DNA of 64,000 nucleotides from JBBRBB01 sp038206235 (GTDB lineage: Bacteria; Bacteroidota; Bacteroidia; Chitinophagales; Chitinophagaceae): assembly GCA_038206235.1 (NCBI GenBank), contig JBBRBB010000012.1, positions 53,014 to 117,013 of the forward strand, read 5' to 3'. The translations under genes and the position numbers were made by a program. Shown in pieces: positions 1-8,542 of this stretch. Under the pieces are notes generated by a model that did not search any database, was not told the DNA's origin, and saw only the letters and a list, made by a program, of their open reading frames with translations. Every line of letters starts with the position of its first letter. Within the stretch, counting starts at the first letter, position 1.

Positions 1-580
1 TTTGGAAATTTTCATATCCAAATACTTCATCTAATATAGATTTACAATAGTGAACTACATGCCAGTCCAAATGAATGTAAATACTTCCATCATCAGCAAG
101 TAATTCTTTCAGCAATAAAACAGTTTCATAAAACCACTGTAAGTAGCTATCAAGCCCTCTACCCCAAGTGTCCCTATATGCCTTCTGTTCAATTATGCTC
201 GGAAGTTTTGTGAATTCAGTTTCTTCATCTTCTTCTACATCTGGATTGCTGGAAATCTTTGCAGTGAAAGAAAAATCTGCTCCAATATTAAAAGGCCGAT
301 CAATACAAATAAGGTTCACCTTGCCTGCAAATTCAGGCAGCAAGGAAGGTAACACATATTTTTTGTCGCCCCAAATAAGCCGGTTGCGCCATTCCTTATT
401 ATATTGTGTTGTCGGTTCGCTTGCAAAAAAGTCAAGTGACTTTTGCCGTTGCTGTGAACTTTCGTTTACAGTTTCTATAGTTTGAAAGGGAAGTGCAATA
501 CGAACGGGAGTTACTTTTTGAGCCTGCCCCGGTTTTTTATCGGGGTCTTTGTATTTTCCTTCCCAAATTAGTTCGGTCAT
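1..580 (-). CDS. Site-specific DNA methyltransferase, N-terminal part (type III Mod-like), cut by window edge
   Basis: Reading leftward from an ATG at 578-580 the frame is open to base 1, giving about 193 residues. The N-terminus has LIWGDKKYVLPSLLPEFAGK (residues 68-87) followed by a motif IV region, as in beta-class N4-cytosine/N6-adenine methyltransferases of type III restriction systems. These methylate DNA with S-adenosylmethionine as donor. The catalytic motif is normally DPPF or DPPY; here residues 94-97 read D-R-P-F (codon CGG at 296-298), which may weaken activity. The SAM-binding motif and target domain lie outside the window, so the partner nuclease and specificity cannot be judged. 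Family call good, activity uncertain. Confidence 0.8.
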   Translation of the reverse strand, partial: MTELIWEGKYKDPDKKPGQAQKVTPVRIALPFQTIETVNESSQQRQKSLDFFASEPTTQYNKEWRNRLIWGDKKYVLPSLLPEFAGKVNLICIDRPFNIGADFSFTAKISSNPDVEEDEETEFTKLPSIIEQKAYRDTWGRGLDSYLQWFYETVLLLKELLADDGSIYIHLDWHVVHYCKSILDEVFGYENFQ

Positions 581-828
581 AATTTTTTATAAAAGCTTGG
601 TTTCAAAGATAGTTTTTCAAATGAACTAAATAAAGTGTGAGAGATTATACTCTTTTGACTTTGCCTTTAAGTTGGTTTCCCGAAACAAAGTTTCAGAAGT
701 TGTTTTGATGCACTAACTTGTAAACCTCTGAAACTTTGTAAACTCCTGAAACTTTCTTTGAATCTGACTAATAGCATCATCCTTTCTCTAATATCTTTCT
801 TACATTTATTTTTTAAAAAATTCAGGTA
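581..828. repeat. Intergenic region with GAAACTTTG-type repeats
   Basis: No gene is seen. It contains an inverted pair, ACAAAGTTTCAGA at 685-697 and its complement TCTGAAACTTTGT at 727-739, and tandem copies of a cTTGTAAAC-ctc-TGAAACTTT unit over 717-756. The same unit recurs at 62080-62103 and 62291-62340, so this is a dispersed repeat family. Confidence 0.6.
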
Positions 829-2820
829 ATGAAAAAAATTTTTTTGTATCTGCTCTTAATGAGTATTACTGCATCAGTCTCAGGTCAAACCAAACGCCCT
901 CTTAATCCATCAGACTTTTATCGCTATACCGATGTTACAGACCCGCAGGTATCGGCTGATGGAAAATGGGTTGCCTATACTGTAAGCACAGCAGACACTG
1001 CAAAAGATAAATACACGGATGATGTTTGGATGGTCAACTGGGATGGAACACAAACCGTGCAGTTGACCAGCACACAGGAAGAAGACGAGAGCACACCACG
1101 ATTCAGTCCCGATAACAAATACATCTCGTTCTTATCAGACCGGTATGCAAAAGAGGATGATAAAAATCCGCAAAGCCAGTTATGGCTGATGAACCGCCGT
1201 GGTGGTGAAGCAAAAAAAATTACAGATACAAAAAATGAAATAGAAGATTATGTGTGGAGCCCTGATGCAAAAAAAATTTTATTGGTGATGAAAGATGAAG
1301 ATTTTTCTGACACATCAGAATCAGAAGTTCGCAAGCCTTATGAAATTGATGAATATCTTTTTAAAAGAGATATTGAAGGTTATGCGGATATAAGAAGAAC
1401 ACATCTCTATCTTTTCGATATTGAAACAGAAGAGCTCGATACGTTAACCGGCGGTTTATGGAATGAATCCTCACCTGCATTTAGCCCCGATGGAAAAGAA
1501 ATCGCATTCGTTAGTAACCGTACACAAGAGCCTGATAAAAACGAAAACACAGATATATGGATTATGCCTGCGCAGCCCAACGCAATGGCAAGGCAATTAA
1601 CATCATGGACGGGAACAGAAGACCAGCCGGAATGGAGCCCTGATGGCAAAAGCATCGCATACCTGCAAACTACAAGCAACGAAAAATTTACCATGTATGG
1701 GCATGATGGTTTGATGGTGATTTCAAAAGATGGCGGCACACCAAAATTTCTTTCTCAATCAATTGACCGGCCTGCAATAAATCCGCGATGGAGCAAGGAT
1801 GGAAAATCAATTTTTATTTTAATGGAAGACGACCGCCAGCAAATAGTTGGGCAATTTAATATTGCAGATGGCGCAATGAAAAAAATAGCCGATGGTGAAA
1901 GAGTTTTTTATAATCTTGAATTAAATGAAGCAACGGGTACATGGCTTACATCCATTCAAACGCCACAAATGCCGCCTGAATTATTTGCACTTGAAAATGG
2001 AAATACACGCAGGCTCACACACATACAGGATAGTTTTCTTGCCCCGCTACAACCTTTGAAAATTGAACCCTTTACCTCAACCAGTAAAGACGGAACAAAA
2101 GTTTCGGGAATATTGTATCGCCCTGCAGATGCAGGAAATAAAAAGCTTCCGCTCATCTTGTACATACATGGCGGGCCCGTGGGTCAGGATGATTATGAAT
2201 ATGATCTCTATAGAAATATTCTTGCAGCAAATGGTTATGCAGTGGCAGCAGTGAATTATCGCGGCAGCAGCGGACGTGGTACAAATTTTATAAGAGCTAT
2301 TTATGCTGATTGGGGTGACAAAGAAGTGATGGATATTATCGGTGCAGCAGATTATTTAATTGCGCAGGGCATTGCAGATTCTTCACGCATGGGCATTGGC
2401 GGCTGGAGTTATGGTGGCATTCTCACTGATTATACAATTGCAACAGACACAAGATTCAAAGCGGCTGCAAGTGGCGCAGGCAGTGCATTGCAGTTGAGCA
2501 TGTATGGCGTTGATGAATACGTGGTGCAATATGAGGCCGAGCTTGGCCCGCCGTGGAAAAATATGGAAAAATGGATTCAGCTTTCGTATCCATTCTTTCA
2601 TGCAGACAGAATAAAAACGCCAACACTTTTCATGGCGAGTCAAAAAGATTTTAATGTGCCCGCTGCCGGTGCAGAACAAATGTATCAGGCATTGCGTTCT
2701 CTTGGCATACCAACAAAGCTCATTATTTATCCCGACCAGTATCATGAAATTACGGTGCCATCATATCTCAAACACAGATTTGAAAGTTATCTTGATTGGT
2801 TTGGAAAATATTTGAAGTAG
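829..2820 (+). CDS. S9 family prolyl oligopeptidase-type serine peptidase
   Basis: 663 aa. A signal peptide (residues 1-19, ending SVSG-Q) sends it to the periplasm. Residues about 30-400 form a WD40-like beta-propeller with repeated FSPDGK/WSPDGK blades, and residues about 415-663 an alpha/beta-hydrolase domain. The catalytic triad can be placed: Ser527 in GGWSYGG, Asp607 in KDFNVP and His639 in YHE. Such enzymes cleave short peptides (dipeptidyl- or acylaminoacyl-peptidase type), with the propeller limiting substrate size. The ATG follows an A/T-rich leader without a Shine-Dalgarno. It stands alone: the next gene is 204 nt away. The exact peptide specificity cannot be told from sequence. 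Confidence 0.93.
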   Translation: MKKIFLYLLLMSITASVSGQTKRPLNPSDFYRYTDVTDPQVSADGKWVAYTVSTADTAKDKYTDDVWMVNWDGTQTVQLTSTQEEDESTPRFSPDNKYISFLSDRYAKEDDKNPQSQLWLMNRRGGEAKKITDTKNEIEDYVWSPDAKKILLVMKDEDFSDTSESEVRKPYEIDEYLFKRDIEGYADIRRTHLYLFDIETEELDTLTGGLWNESSPAFSPDGKEIAFVSNRTQEPDKNENTDIWIMPAQPNAMARQLTSWTGTEDQPEWSPDGKSIAYLQTTSNEKFTMYGHDGLMVISKDGGTPKFLSQSIDRPAINPRWSKDGKSIFILMEDDRQQIVGQFNIADGAMKKIADGERVFYNLELNEATGTWLTSIQTPQMPPELFALENGNTRRLTHIQDSFLAPLQPLKIEPFTSTSKDGTKVSGILYRPADAGNKKLPLILYIHGGPVGQDDYEYDLYRNILAANGYAVAAVNYRGSSGRGTNFIRAIYADWGDKEVMDIIGAADYLIAQGIADSSRMGIGGWSYGGILTDYTIATDTRFKAAASGAGSALQLSMYGVDEYVVQYEAELGPPWKNMEKWIQLSYPFFHADRIKTPTLFMASQKDFNVPAAGAEQMYQALRSLGIPTKLIIYPDQYHEITVPSYLKHRFESYLDWFGKYLK

Positions 2821-2943
2821 TTCATTTTATTTTTTATGATTCCAACTAATATTTTCATAGCATCGTTCCTTGCGCTGTGCCCCGCTATGCGGTGGTCGCA
2901 CACTTCGAAGTTCTGTTTTTCAATCATTTTTTTAAATAACATA

Positions 2944-3015
2944 AAGAAGGCTAAGATTTTCACAAAGAAAACTTTGCGCTCTTAGCATTTTTCTTTGCGT
3001 TCTTTGCGTGATTAT
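2944..3015. repeat. Intergenic fold-back repeat of the 'ctttgcgttctttgcg' type
   Basis: Imperfect inverted sequence just before the ACP phosphodiesterase gene: gctaag (2950) pairs with cttagc further right, around runs of CACAAAG/CTTTGCG. It resembles in design the perfect fold-back at 54843-54899. It probably forms an RNA hairpin in the leader; function unknown. Confidence 0.4.
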
Positions 3016-3024
3016 TTTTTCAAG

Positions 3025-3624
3025 ATGAACTTCCTTGCCCATGCATACTTATCATTCAATAACGAATCAATTCTTGTAGGCAATATGATAAGCGATTTTG
3101 TGAAGGGGAATAAAAAGTTTGAATACGATGCAGCCATTCAAAAAGGAATTACTCTGCACAGGTTAATTGATGAATATACTGATAAGCATGAAGCAACCAA
3201 AAGGGCAAAAGTTTTTTTTAAACCTGCAGTGGGTTTATATGCGGGCGCTTTTGTTGATGTGATGTACGACCATTTTCTTGCCAGTGATACCAATGAATTT
3301 TCAGATGATTCGCTGCAAGCCTTTGCTATCAATACATATAGCATCCTGCAAAAAAATAAAACAATTTTGCCTGAGAAGCTTGGCAGAATGCTGCCCTACA
3401 TGCAAGAGCAAAACTGGCTTTATAATTACCGCAATTTATACGGAGCAGAAAAAAGCTTTGAAGGATTAGTCCGCAGAGCTGCTTACCTGCAACGCAGTGA
3501 AGGTGCTTATACATGTTTTATAAAAAATTATCAGCAATTGAAACAATACTATGTTTCTTTCTTTCCCGATGTAAAAGATTTTGCTTACCAGAATTTTCTT
3601 CGCCTCACAAGTTCTTCTGAGTAA
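3025..3624 (+). CDS. acpH: Acyl carrier protein phosphodiesterase
   Basis: 199 aa, cytoplasmic. The family (AcpH, PF04336) removes the 4'-phosphopantetheine arm from acyl carrier protein. The N-terminus MNFLAHAYLSF followed by GNMISDFVKG matches the family start, with the HD-type residues His6, His8 and Asp24 in place. I chose ATG 3025; the frame extends 10 codons upstream to a TTG, but that stretch lies in the ctttgcg repeat and adds no conserved sequence. There is no obvious operon partner. Confidence 0.85.
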   Translation: MNFLAHAYLSFNNESILVGNMISDFVKGNKKFEYDAAIQKGITLHRLIDEYTDKHEATKRAKVFFKPAVGLYAGAFVDVMYDHFLASDTNEFSDDSLQAFAINTYSILQKNKTILPEKLGRMLPYMQEQNWLYNYRNLYGAEKSFEGLVRRAAYLQRSEGAYTCFIKNYQQLKQYYVSFFPDVKDFAYQNFLRLTSSSE

Positions 3625-3718
3625 TTTTTATTAGCATTTTTAAAAGTTTGAAATAAAATATTTTCATTTGCAGTTAAACAAAAACGATTTCTTAATTGTC
3701 AATACAGAAAATTTATTT

Positions 3719-4276
3719 ATGAAGAATCTCCTTGTGATTGCTTTACTTTTAAATACGCTTCCTGCTTTCTCTCAACAAAAACCAACAGACCTCGATAAAA
3801 GCCCGGCAGATATTAGTTACTGTCCGCCCAATTATCCCATACTTAAAATGCAGGGCACTATAAAAGATGCTCCTGTTGCAAGAATTATTTACAGCAGACC
3901 TCAAAAGGCAGGCAGAACAATCTTCGGAGGCATTGTATCGTATAACCAAATCTGGCGTCTTGGCGCAAACGAAGCAACGGAAATTGAATTTTTCAGAAAT
4001 GTAAAAGTCAATGGTAACTCACTTGCAAAAGGAAGATACACTATGTATGCTATATGTAATGAAGACAAATGGACAATCATCTTTAATACTGAAAAGGATA
4101 TTTGGGGCCTATCATACAATCAAAAAAAAGATGTATTGCGAACAGATGTTCCTGCTACCAAAACAGATGACATAGTTGAAGCGCTTACAATATATTTTGA
4201 TGATGACAACAAATCTTACAATCTTAATATTATGTGGGATAATGTAAAAATTATTCTACCAATTTCTTTCAAATAA
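3719..4276 (+). CDS. DUF2911 domain secreted protein
   Basis: 185 aa, starting MKNLLVIALLLNTLPAFSQ, a clear signal peptide. The mature part has the DUF2911 pattern: ARIIYSRPQKAGRTIFGG, then YNQIWRLGANEATEIEF and KGRYTMYAI. Bacteroidota encode many such small periplasmic beta-sandwich proteins; no biochemical function is established. An upstream TTG at 3668 would add 17 residues ahead of the signal peptide, so ATG 3719 is preferred. The stop lies 35 nt before asnB, separated by a CCCC-TTTT-GGGG hairpin (4287-4298). Confidence 0.85.
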   Translation: MKNLLVIALLLNTLPAFSQQKPTDLDKSPADISYCPPNYPILKMQGTIKDAPVARIIYSRPQKAGRTIFGGIVSYNQIWRLGANEATEIEFFRNVKVNGNSLAKGRYTMYAICNEDKWTIIFNTEKDIWGLSYNQKKDVLRTDVPATKTDDIVEALTIYFDDDNKSYNLNIMWDNVKIILPISFK

Positions 4277-4286
4277 CTTTTTTACT

Positions 4287-4298
4287 CCCCTTTTGGGG
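4287..4298. repeat. CCCC-TTTT-GGGG hairpin next to asnB start
   Basis: A short GC-rich hairpin ending 13 nt before the asnB ATG. Related C/G hairpins occur at 24417-24428, 24490-24530, 53407-53426 and 55818-55829, always at gene borders. No U-run follows, so it is a poor terminator and more likely a dispersed intergenic repeat. Confidence 0.5.
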
Positions 4299-4311
4299 CT
4301 GGGGGTACACC

Positions 4312-6153
4312 ATGTGTGGCATTGCCGGTATCATATCTTTAAATACTTCTCTTGTTACAAAAGAGCGAATAAAAAAAATGACCGAGGCCATTGCTCATCG
4401 CGGTCCTGACGGTGAAGGCCATTGGATAAATGAAAAAGGAATTGCAGGTTTAGGCAACAGGAGGCTTGCAATAATAGATTTAAGCGATGCTGCTTCGCAG
4501 CCCATGCAATATCTCAACCGCTACACAATAACCTATAATGGTGAAATTTATAATTATGTAGAAGTGAGAGAGGAGCTGAAAAAAAGAGGATACATATTCG
4601 CATCAGCTTCGGATACCGAAGTTATTTTAGCTGCTTATGATTGTTATAAAGAAAACTGCCTGCAATATTTTGATGGGATGTTTGCATTTGCAATATGGGA
4701 TGAGGAGGAGCAAACGCTTTTTACTGCAAGAGACCGCTTTGGTGAAAAGCCATTTTATTATTATAAAGACGAAGAACAATTTTTATTTGCCAGTGAAATA
4801 AAAGCATTGTTTGCAGCAGGAGTTAAAAGAAAAATAAAAGATTCCATGCTGCTCAATTATCTTGGTATAGGGCAAATGCAAAATCCTAATGATTTATCAG
4901 AAACTTTCTGTGAAAATATTTTTGCATTACCACGGTCACACTTTATTAAAGTAAACGGTAAACAGTTAACAGTAAACAGTAAACAGTATTATGATATTGA
5001 CAAGGAAAAGCAGATTGATATTTCGCAAGAAAATGCAATTGAAAAATTTACAGAACTCTTTACTATTTCGGTAAAGCGAAGATTGCGAAGCGATGTAAAA
5101 GTTGGTACATCATTGAGTGGCGGCTTAGATAGCTCTTCTGTTGTCGCATTTATTCAACGACAAACTATAAACTATAAACTACAAACGTTCTCTGCTGTTT
5201 TTCCAGGCTTTGTAAAAGATGAAACTGCACACATAAAAAAAGTAACATCAACTTTTCATCTTGAAAATTTCACCACTACCCCCACCGCTCAATCTTTAAT
5301 TGATGAGTTTGACAAATTAATTCAGGCACAGGATGAACCTTTTCAATCATCCAGCATTTATGCGCAGTACAAAGTTTATGAGCTTGCAAAACAACATAAC
5401 ATAAAAGTATTATTGGATGGACAGGGCGCAGATGAAATACTTGCGGGTTATCATATATATTATCACTGGTACTGGCAGGAGCTTTTAAGAAATTCATTTT
5501 CAGACTTCAAAAAAGAAAAAAACAAAACACAACAATTAAATGTCAATGCACAATGGAGCTTTAAAAATTATCTTGCTGCATTTCTTCCACGTTTAACATC
5601 ATCCCATATAAAAAATAAAGCTTTGCACAGCATTACTGCAAATTCTAATCTTCAACCCGATTTTATTCAACATGCATTTGATACACACTCTATTCATAAA
5701 CCTGTAGTCAAAAAATTAAACGATATTCTCTTTTACAACACAATGCAACTTGGCTTACAAGATTTATTACGTTTTGCTGACAGAAACTCTATGGCGGATG
5801 GAGTAGAAATAAGACTTCCATTCTTGAATCATGAATTTGTTGAATTTATTTTTTCATTGCCATCACATTACAAAATACGTAATGGATTTACAAAATGGAT
5901 TTTGAGAAAGGCGACGGAAAACAAATTGCCCAAAGAAATTGTCTGGCGCACCGACAAAATTGGATATGAACCGCCTCAAGAACAATGGATGCAGGAGCCT
6001 TTAATGCAGCAGTATATTCATTCAGCCAAACAAAAATTAGTTGATGAAAAAATTTTAAAGAGTGCTGTGTTGAATCACCCAATTCAACCTAAAGCTGCAC
6101 ACGATGCAGATAATTTTGACTGGCGGTATCTTTGCGCTGCTGCTATGTTCTGA
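4312..6153 (+). CDS. asnB: Asparagine synthetase B (glutamine-hydrolysing)
   Basis: 613 aa. It makes asparagine from aspartate, glutamine and ATP in the cytoplasm. The N-terminus MCGIAGI exposes the nucleophile Cys2 of the class II glutaminase domain (about 1-200); the synthetase domain has the pyrophosphate loop SGGLDSS at 269-275. Two stretches look like in-frame intergenic repeats: 4951-4989 (GTAAACrGT units, residues 214-226) and 5161-5186 (AACTATA units, residues 284-292). Both fall where family members have variable loops. A role in making a surface glycan or lipopeptide is possible for AsnB paralogues, but nothing nearby supports it. Confidence 0.93.
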   Translation: MCGIAGIISLNTSLVTKERIKKMTEAIAHRGPDGEGHWINEKGIAGLGNRRLAIIDLSDAASQPMQYLNRYTITYNGEIYNYVEVREELKKRGYIFASASDTEVILAAYDCYKENCLQYFDGMFAFAIWDEEEQTLFTARDRFGEKPFYYYKDEEQFLFASEIKALFAAGVKRKIKDSMLLNYLGIGQMQNPNDLSETFCENIFALPRSHFIKVNGKQLTVNSKQYYDIDKEKQIDISQENAIEKFTELFTISVKRRLRSDVKVGTSLSGGLDSSSVVAFIQRQTINYKLQTFSAVFPGFVKDETAHIKKVTSTFHLENFTTTPTAQSLIDEFDKLIQAQDEPFQSSSIYAQYKVYELAKQHNIKVLLDGQGADEILAGYHIYYHWYWQELLRNSFSDFKKEKNKTQQLNVNAQWSFKNYLAAFLPRLTSSHIKNKALHSITANSNLQPDFIQHAFDTHSIHKPVVKKLNDILFYNTMQLGLQDLLRFADRNSMADGVEIRLPFLNHEFVEFIFSLPSHYKIRNGFTKWILRKATENKLPKEIVWRTDKIGYEPPQEQWMQEPLMQQYIHSAKQKLVDEKILKSAVLNHPIQPKAAHDADNFDWRYLCAAAMF

Positions 6154-6188
6154 CAAAATCCCATCTTTGCACTTCTAAAAAATACGAA

Positions 6189-7328
6189 ATGAAATCTGCT
6201 ACTAAGTATGTTCATGCAGGCACCGAGCCTGATCCTTCTACCGGTGCAATTATGACTCCTGTTTATCAAACATCAACTTATGTTCAGGAGGCGCCGGGAA
6301 AAAATAAAGGCTATGAATATGCCCGCTCTCAAAACCCTACACGCAAAGCGCTGGAGGATGCATTTGCAATATTGGAAAATGGAAAATATGGATTGGCTTT
6401 TAGCAGCGGCGTTGCTGCAACCGATGCAGTAATAAAATTATTGCAGAGCGGCGATGAAGTAATTGCAGGAAATGATATGTATGGAGGAACTTATCGCCTC
6501 TTCACGAAAGTGTTTGAAAAATTTGGGATCAAATTTCGTTATACAAACACAAGTGATGTAAATAATATTAGCTCACTCATCAATTCAAATACAAAACTGG
6601 TTTGGCTTGAAACGCCAACAAATCCGTTGATGAATATTACTGATATTGCTGCGGTAGCTGAACTTACAAAGCCGCAGAATATTCTGTTGTGTGTTGATAA
6701 TACATTTGCTTCTCCTTACCTGCAAAACCCTCTTGACCTTGGTGCCGATATTTCCATGCATTCGGTTACAAAATATCTTGGCGGTCATAGTGATGTGATA
6801 CAGGGTGCATTAATGATGAATGATGCAGAGCTAAGAGAAAAATTATACTTCATTCTAAAAAGCTGCGGCGCTGTGCCCGGACCCATGGATTGTTTTCTTG
6901 TGCTGCGTGGTATAAAGACTTTGCATCTGCGCATGCAGCGTCATTGTGAGAATGGAGAAAAAATTGCAAGCTGGCTTCGCAATCATCCAAAGATTAAAAG
7001 GGTTTACTGGTGCGGCTTTCCTGACAGCCCCGGTTATGAGGTTGCAAAAAAACAAATGCATGGCTTTGGTGGTATGCTCAGCTTTGAGTTAAAAGATGAA
7101 AGCATGGAAGAAGCGAAAAGAGTTTTATCATCTACTAAACTTTTTGCACTGGCAGAAAGTTTGGGCGGTGTAGAATCATTGATTAATCATCCCGCATCAA
7201 TGACTCATGCAAGCATTCCAAGAGAGGAGCGTATTAAAAATGGATTGAGTGATACACTGATAAGATTGAGTGTGGGTATAGAAGATGCTGATGATTTGAT
7301 TGAGGATTTGCAGCAGGCGATTGGGTAA
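6189..7328 (+). CDS. metB: Cystathionine gamma-synthase / trans-sulfuration PLP enzyme
   Basis: 379 aa. This is a Cys/Met-metabolism PLP-dependent enzyme, cytoplasmic. Sequence shows TPVYQTSTYVQ near the N-terminus, YEYARSQNPTR, and the PLP lysine Lys195 in SVTKYLGGHSD. The family includes cystathionine gamma-synthase, cystathionine gamma-lyase and O-succinylhomoserine sulfhydrylase, which sequence alone separates poorly; the SxxGGVESLINHPASMTH end fits both synthase and lyase. ATG 6189 gives the standard N-terminus; earlier in-frame starts lie in asnB. It starts 36 nt after asnB, so the two may be cotranscribed. Confidence 0.85.
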   Translation: MKSATKYVHAGTEPDPSTGAIMTPVYQTSTYVQEAPGKNKGYEYARSQNPTRKALEDAFAILENGKYGLAFSSGVAATDAVIKLLQSGDEVIAGNDMYGGTYRLFTKVFEKFGIKFRYTNTSDVNNISSLINSNTKLVWLETPTNPLMNITDIAAVAELTKPQNILLCVDNTFASPYLQNPLDLGADISMHSVTKYLGGHSDVIQGALMMNDAELREKLYFILKSCGAVPGPMDCFLVLRGIKTLHLRMQRHCENGEKIASWLRNHPKIKRVYWCGFPDSPGYEVAKKQMHGFGGMLSFELKDESMEEAKRVLSSTKLFALAESLGGVESLINHPASMTHASIPREERIKNGLSDTLIRLSVGIEDADDLIEDLQQAIG

Positions 7329-7369
7329 AAGGCTCATAGTTTCAGCTAAATAAAAAGAATTCTAAAATT

Positions 7370-7388
7370 GTGATACCTAATTTATCAC
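7370..7388. promoter_or_regulatory. Small dyad upstream of the decayed ORF6N gene
   Basis: GTGATA at 7370-7375 and TATCAC at 7383-7388 form a dyad with a 7-nt spacer, 35 nt before the ORF6N start. Its half-site resembles part of the palindrome core found inside the ORF6N genes. It could be a binding site, but the match is short. Confidence 0.25.
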
Positions 7389-7423
7389 GCCAATTTATTA
7401 TATTATTTTTTTGAATATTACTA

Positions 7424-7960
7424 ATGGCGAAAACTAAAAAATTAATGGTAGTTCCCGATGAAATTGTGATAAACAAAATTTATATGATAAGAGACAAAAA
7501 GGGAATGCTTGACAGGGATTTGGCGGAATTGTATGGAAAAATCTATAAGATTGAGGGAACAGGTTAAAAGAAATATAAACAGATTTCCGGAAAATTTTAT
7601 GTTTCAGCTTAGTAAAAAAGAAGCAGATATTATGGTATCGCAAAATGCGATACCTTCCAGAAAACATCTTGGCGGCTATCTGCCTTATGCCTTTACAGAA
7701 CATGGAGTTCTCATGCTTGCAAATGTGCTTAAAACTGAAAGGGCTATGCGGGTAAGCATTCGTATAATTGAAATTTTTGTAAAGATGCGTGAAATGTTGC
7801 TTTCGCATAAAGACATTTTGCTGCAATTAGAAAAATTGAAAGGAAGCTAACAGGCCATGATGAAAACATTGCACTCATTTTTAAATACCTGAAACAATTA
7901 ATTAATCCTTCCCCGCCAGAGTGCCGACAAATTGGTTTTAGAAGAAATGAGGATGAGTAA
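7424..7960 (+). pseudogene. ORF6N domain DNA-binding protein, broken by two frameshifts
   Basis: Starts MAKTKKLMVVPDEIVINKIY at ATG 7424 and reads to LAELYG, then hits TAA 7565-7567. The family continues in another frame from about 7540 (REQVKRNINRFPENFMFQLS ... YAFTEHGVLMLANVL) to a stop near 7850, and the C-terminal part (LTGHDENIALIFKYLKQLI ... RRNEDE) lies in a third frame ending at TAA 7958. Joined, it aligns with the intact ORF6N protein at 46294-46944. ORF6N proteins are KilA-N-related DNA-binding proteins of phage and mobile origin. A palindrome (7634-7654) lies inside, at the same protein position as in the intact copy. Likely inactive unless the indels are sequencing errors. Confidence 0.8.
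7634..7654. repeat. ORF6N-associated palindrome, copy 1
   Basis: Nine-base arms GGTATCGCA and TGCGATACC around AAA, perfect. It encodes the VSQNAIP stretch of the broken ORF6N gene. Core TCGCA/TGCGA is shared with six other copies at 46.5 kb and 49 kb, while the outer arm (GGTA/TACC) differs but remains complementary. Confidence 0.8.
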
Positions 7961-8189
7961 TTTTCTGATAGATGAAATTCAAAATTACAACCCTGCTGAA
8001 GCATTACAAAGGCAAATGAAAAAGCAGCAAAAGCAGGATGAAATAAATAAATTACAGCAAGATTTTGATAAAACGTATGAAGAAGAATATGAAAAAGCAC
8101 GCTATGCTAAGCCTTCTGAGGAAGTGATGGCATATTACAATGTTTATGGGCATTGGCCAAAAGGGCATCCATTGGCCGAAGATTCGTAA
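7947..8189 (+). CDS. Small charged hypothetical protein
   Basis: 80 aa from ATG 7947 (or 78 from ATG 7953, MSNFLIDEIQ). No family is recognised. The middle is Lys/Gln/Glu-rich and probably helical (QRQMKKQQKQDEINKLQQDF), the end is richer in aromatic residues (YYNVYGHWPKGHPL). Its start overlaps the last codons of the decayed ORF6N gene in another frame, so the two may have been translationally coupled. It could be an accessory partner of ORF6N or an unrelated small protein. Confidence 0.5.
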   Translation: MRMSNFLIDEIQNYNPAEALQRQMKKQQKQDEINKLQQDFDKTYEEEYEKARYAKPSEEVMAYYNVYGHWPKGHPLAEDS

Positions 8190-8542
8190 TTAAATTTAAA
8201 AACACTTGAAAAAAACATCTTACAAATTTATAATAATTTCGCTGCGATGAAATGAAACTATCTCGTTGCAAATTCTAATTTAGCATTGTGGCAGATCCCG
8301 CCTTTGGCGGGGCAAGTTGTGCACTCTAAAGCACCCGCAGCTATAGCATGGGCCACATTCGCAGCATAAACACTAAGCCTGAAATGATGGCGAGAAAGTT
8401 TTTCAAAAACTACAATACATTTATATTTTAAAAAATTCATACCTCGAGATGTCTAGGCAAGGAAGCAATTGGTTTTTGCTGTAAAGCTATAAACCTCTAT
8501 ATGAAAAATTGGGCTGCCTTAATTGGCAGAATATCTAAATCG
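8190..8542. other. Gene-free spacer with a CCCGCC-TTTG-GGCGGG-type hairpin
   Basis: About 350 nt between the small hypothetical gene and the LUD gene (opposite strand). I see no credible gene; a 60-codon leftward frame at 8258-8440 lacks recognisable features. A GC-rich fold-back, CCCGCC-TTT-GGCGGG, lies near 8298-8312; a close relative (CCCCGCC-TTTG-TCGGGG) occurs near 28745-28762. Confidence 0.5.

Noticed and set aside
168..485. 105-codon rightward frame at the left edge
   Set aside because: It is antisense to the partial methyltransferase, whose frame on the other strand shows family motifs.
8258..8440. 60-codon leftward frame in the spacer before the LUD gene
   Set aside because: Spans a GC hairpin repeat and has no recognisable domain or start context.
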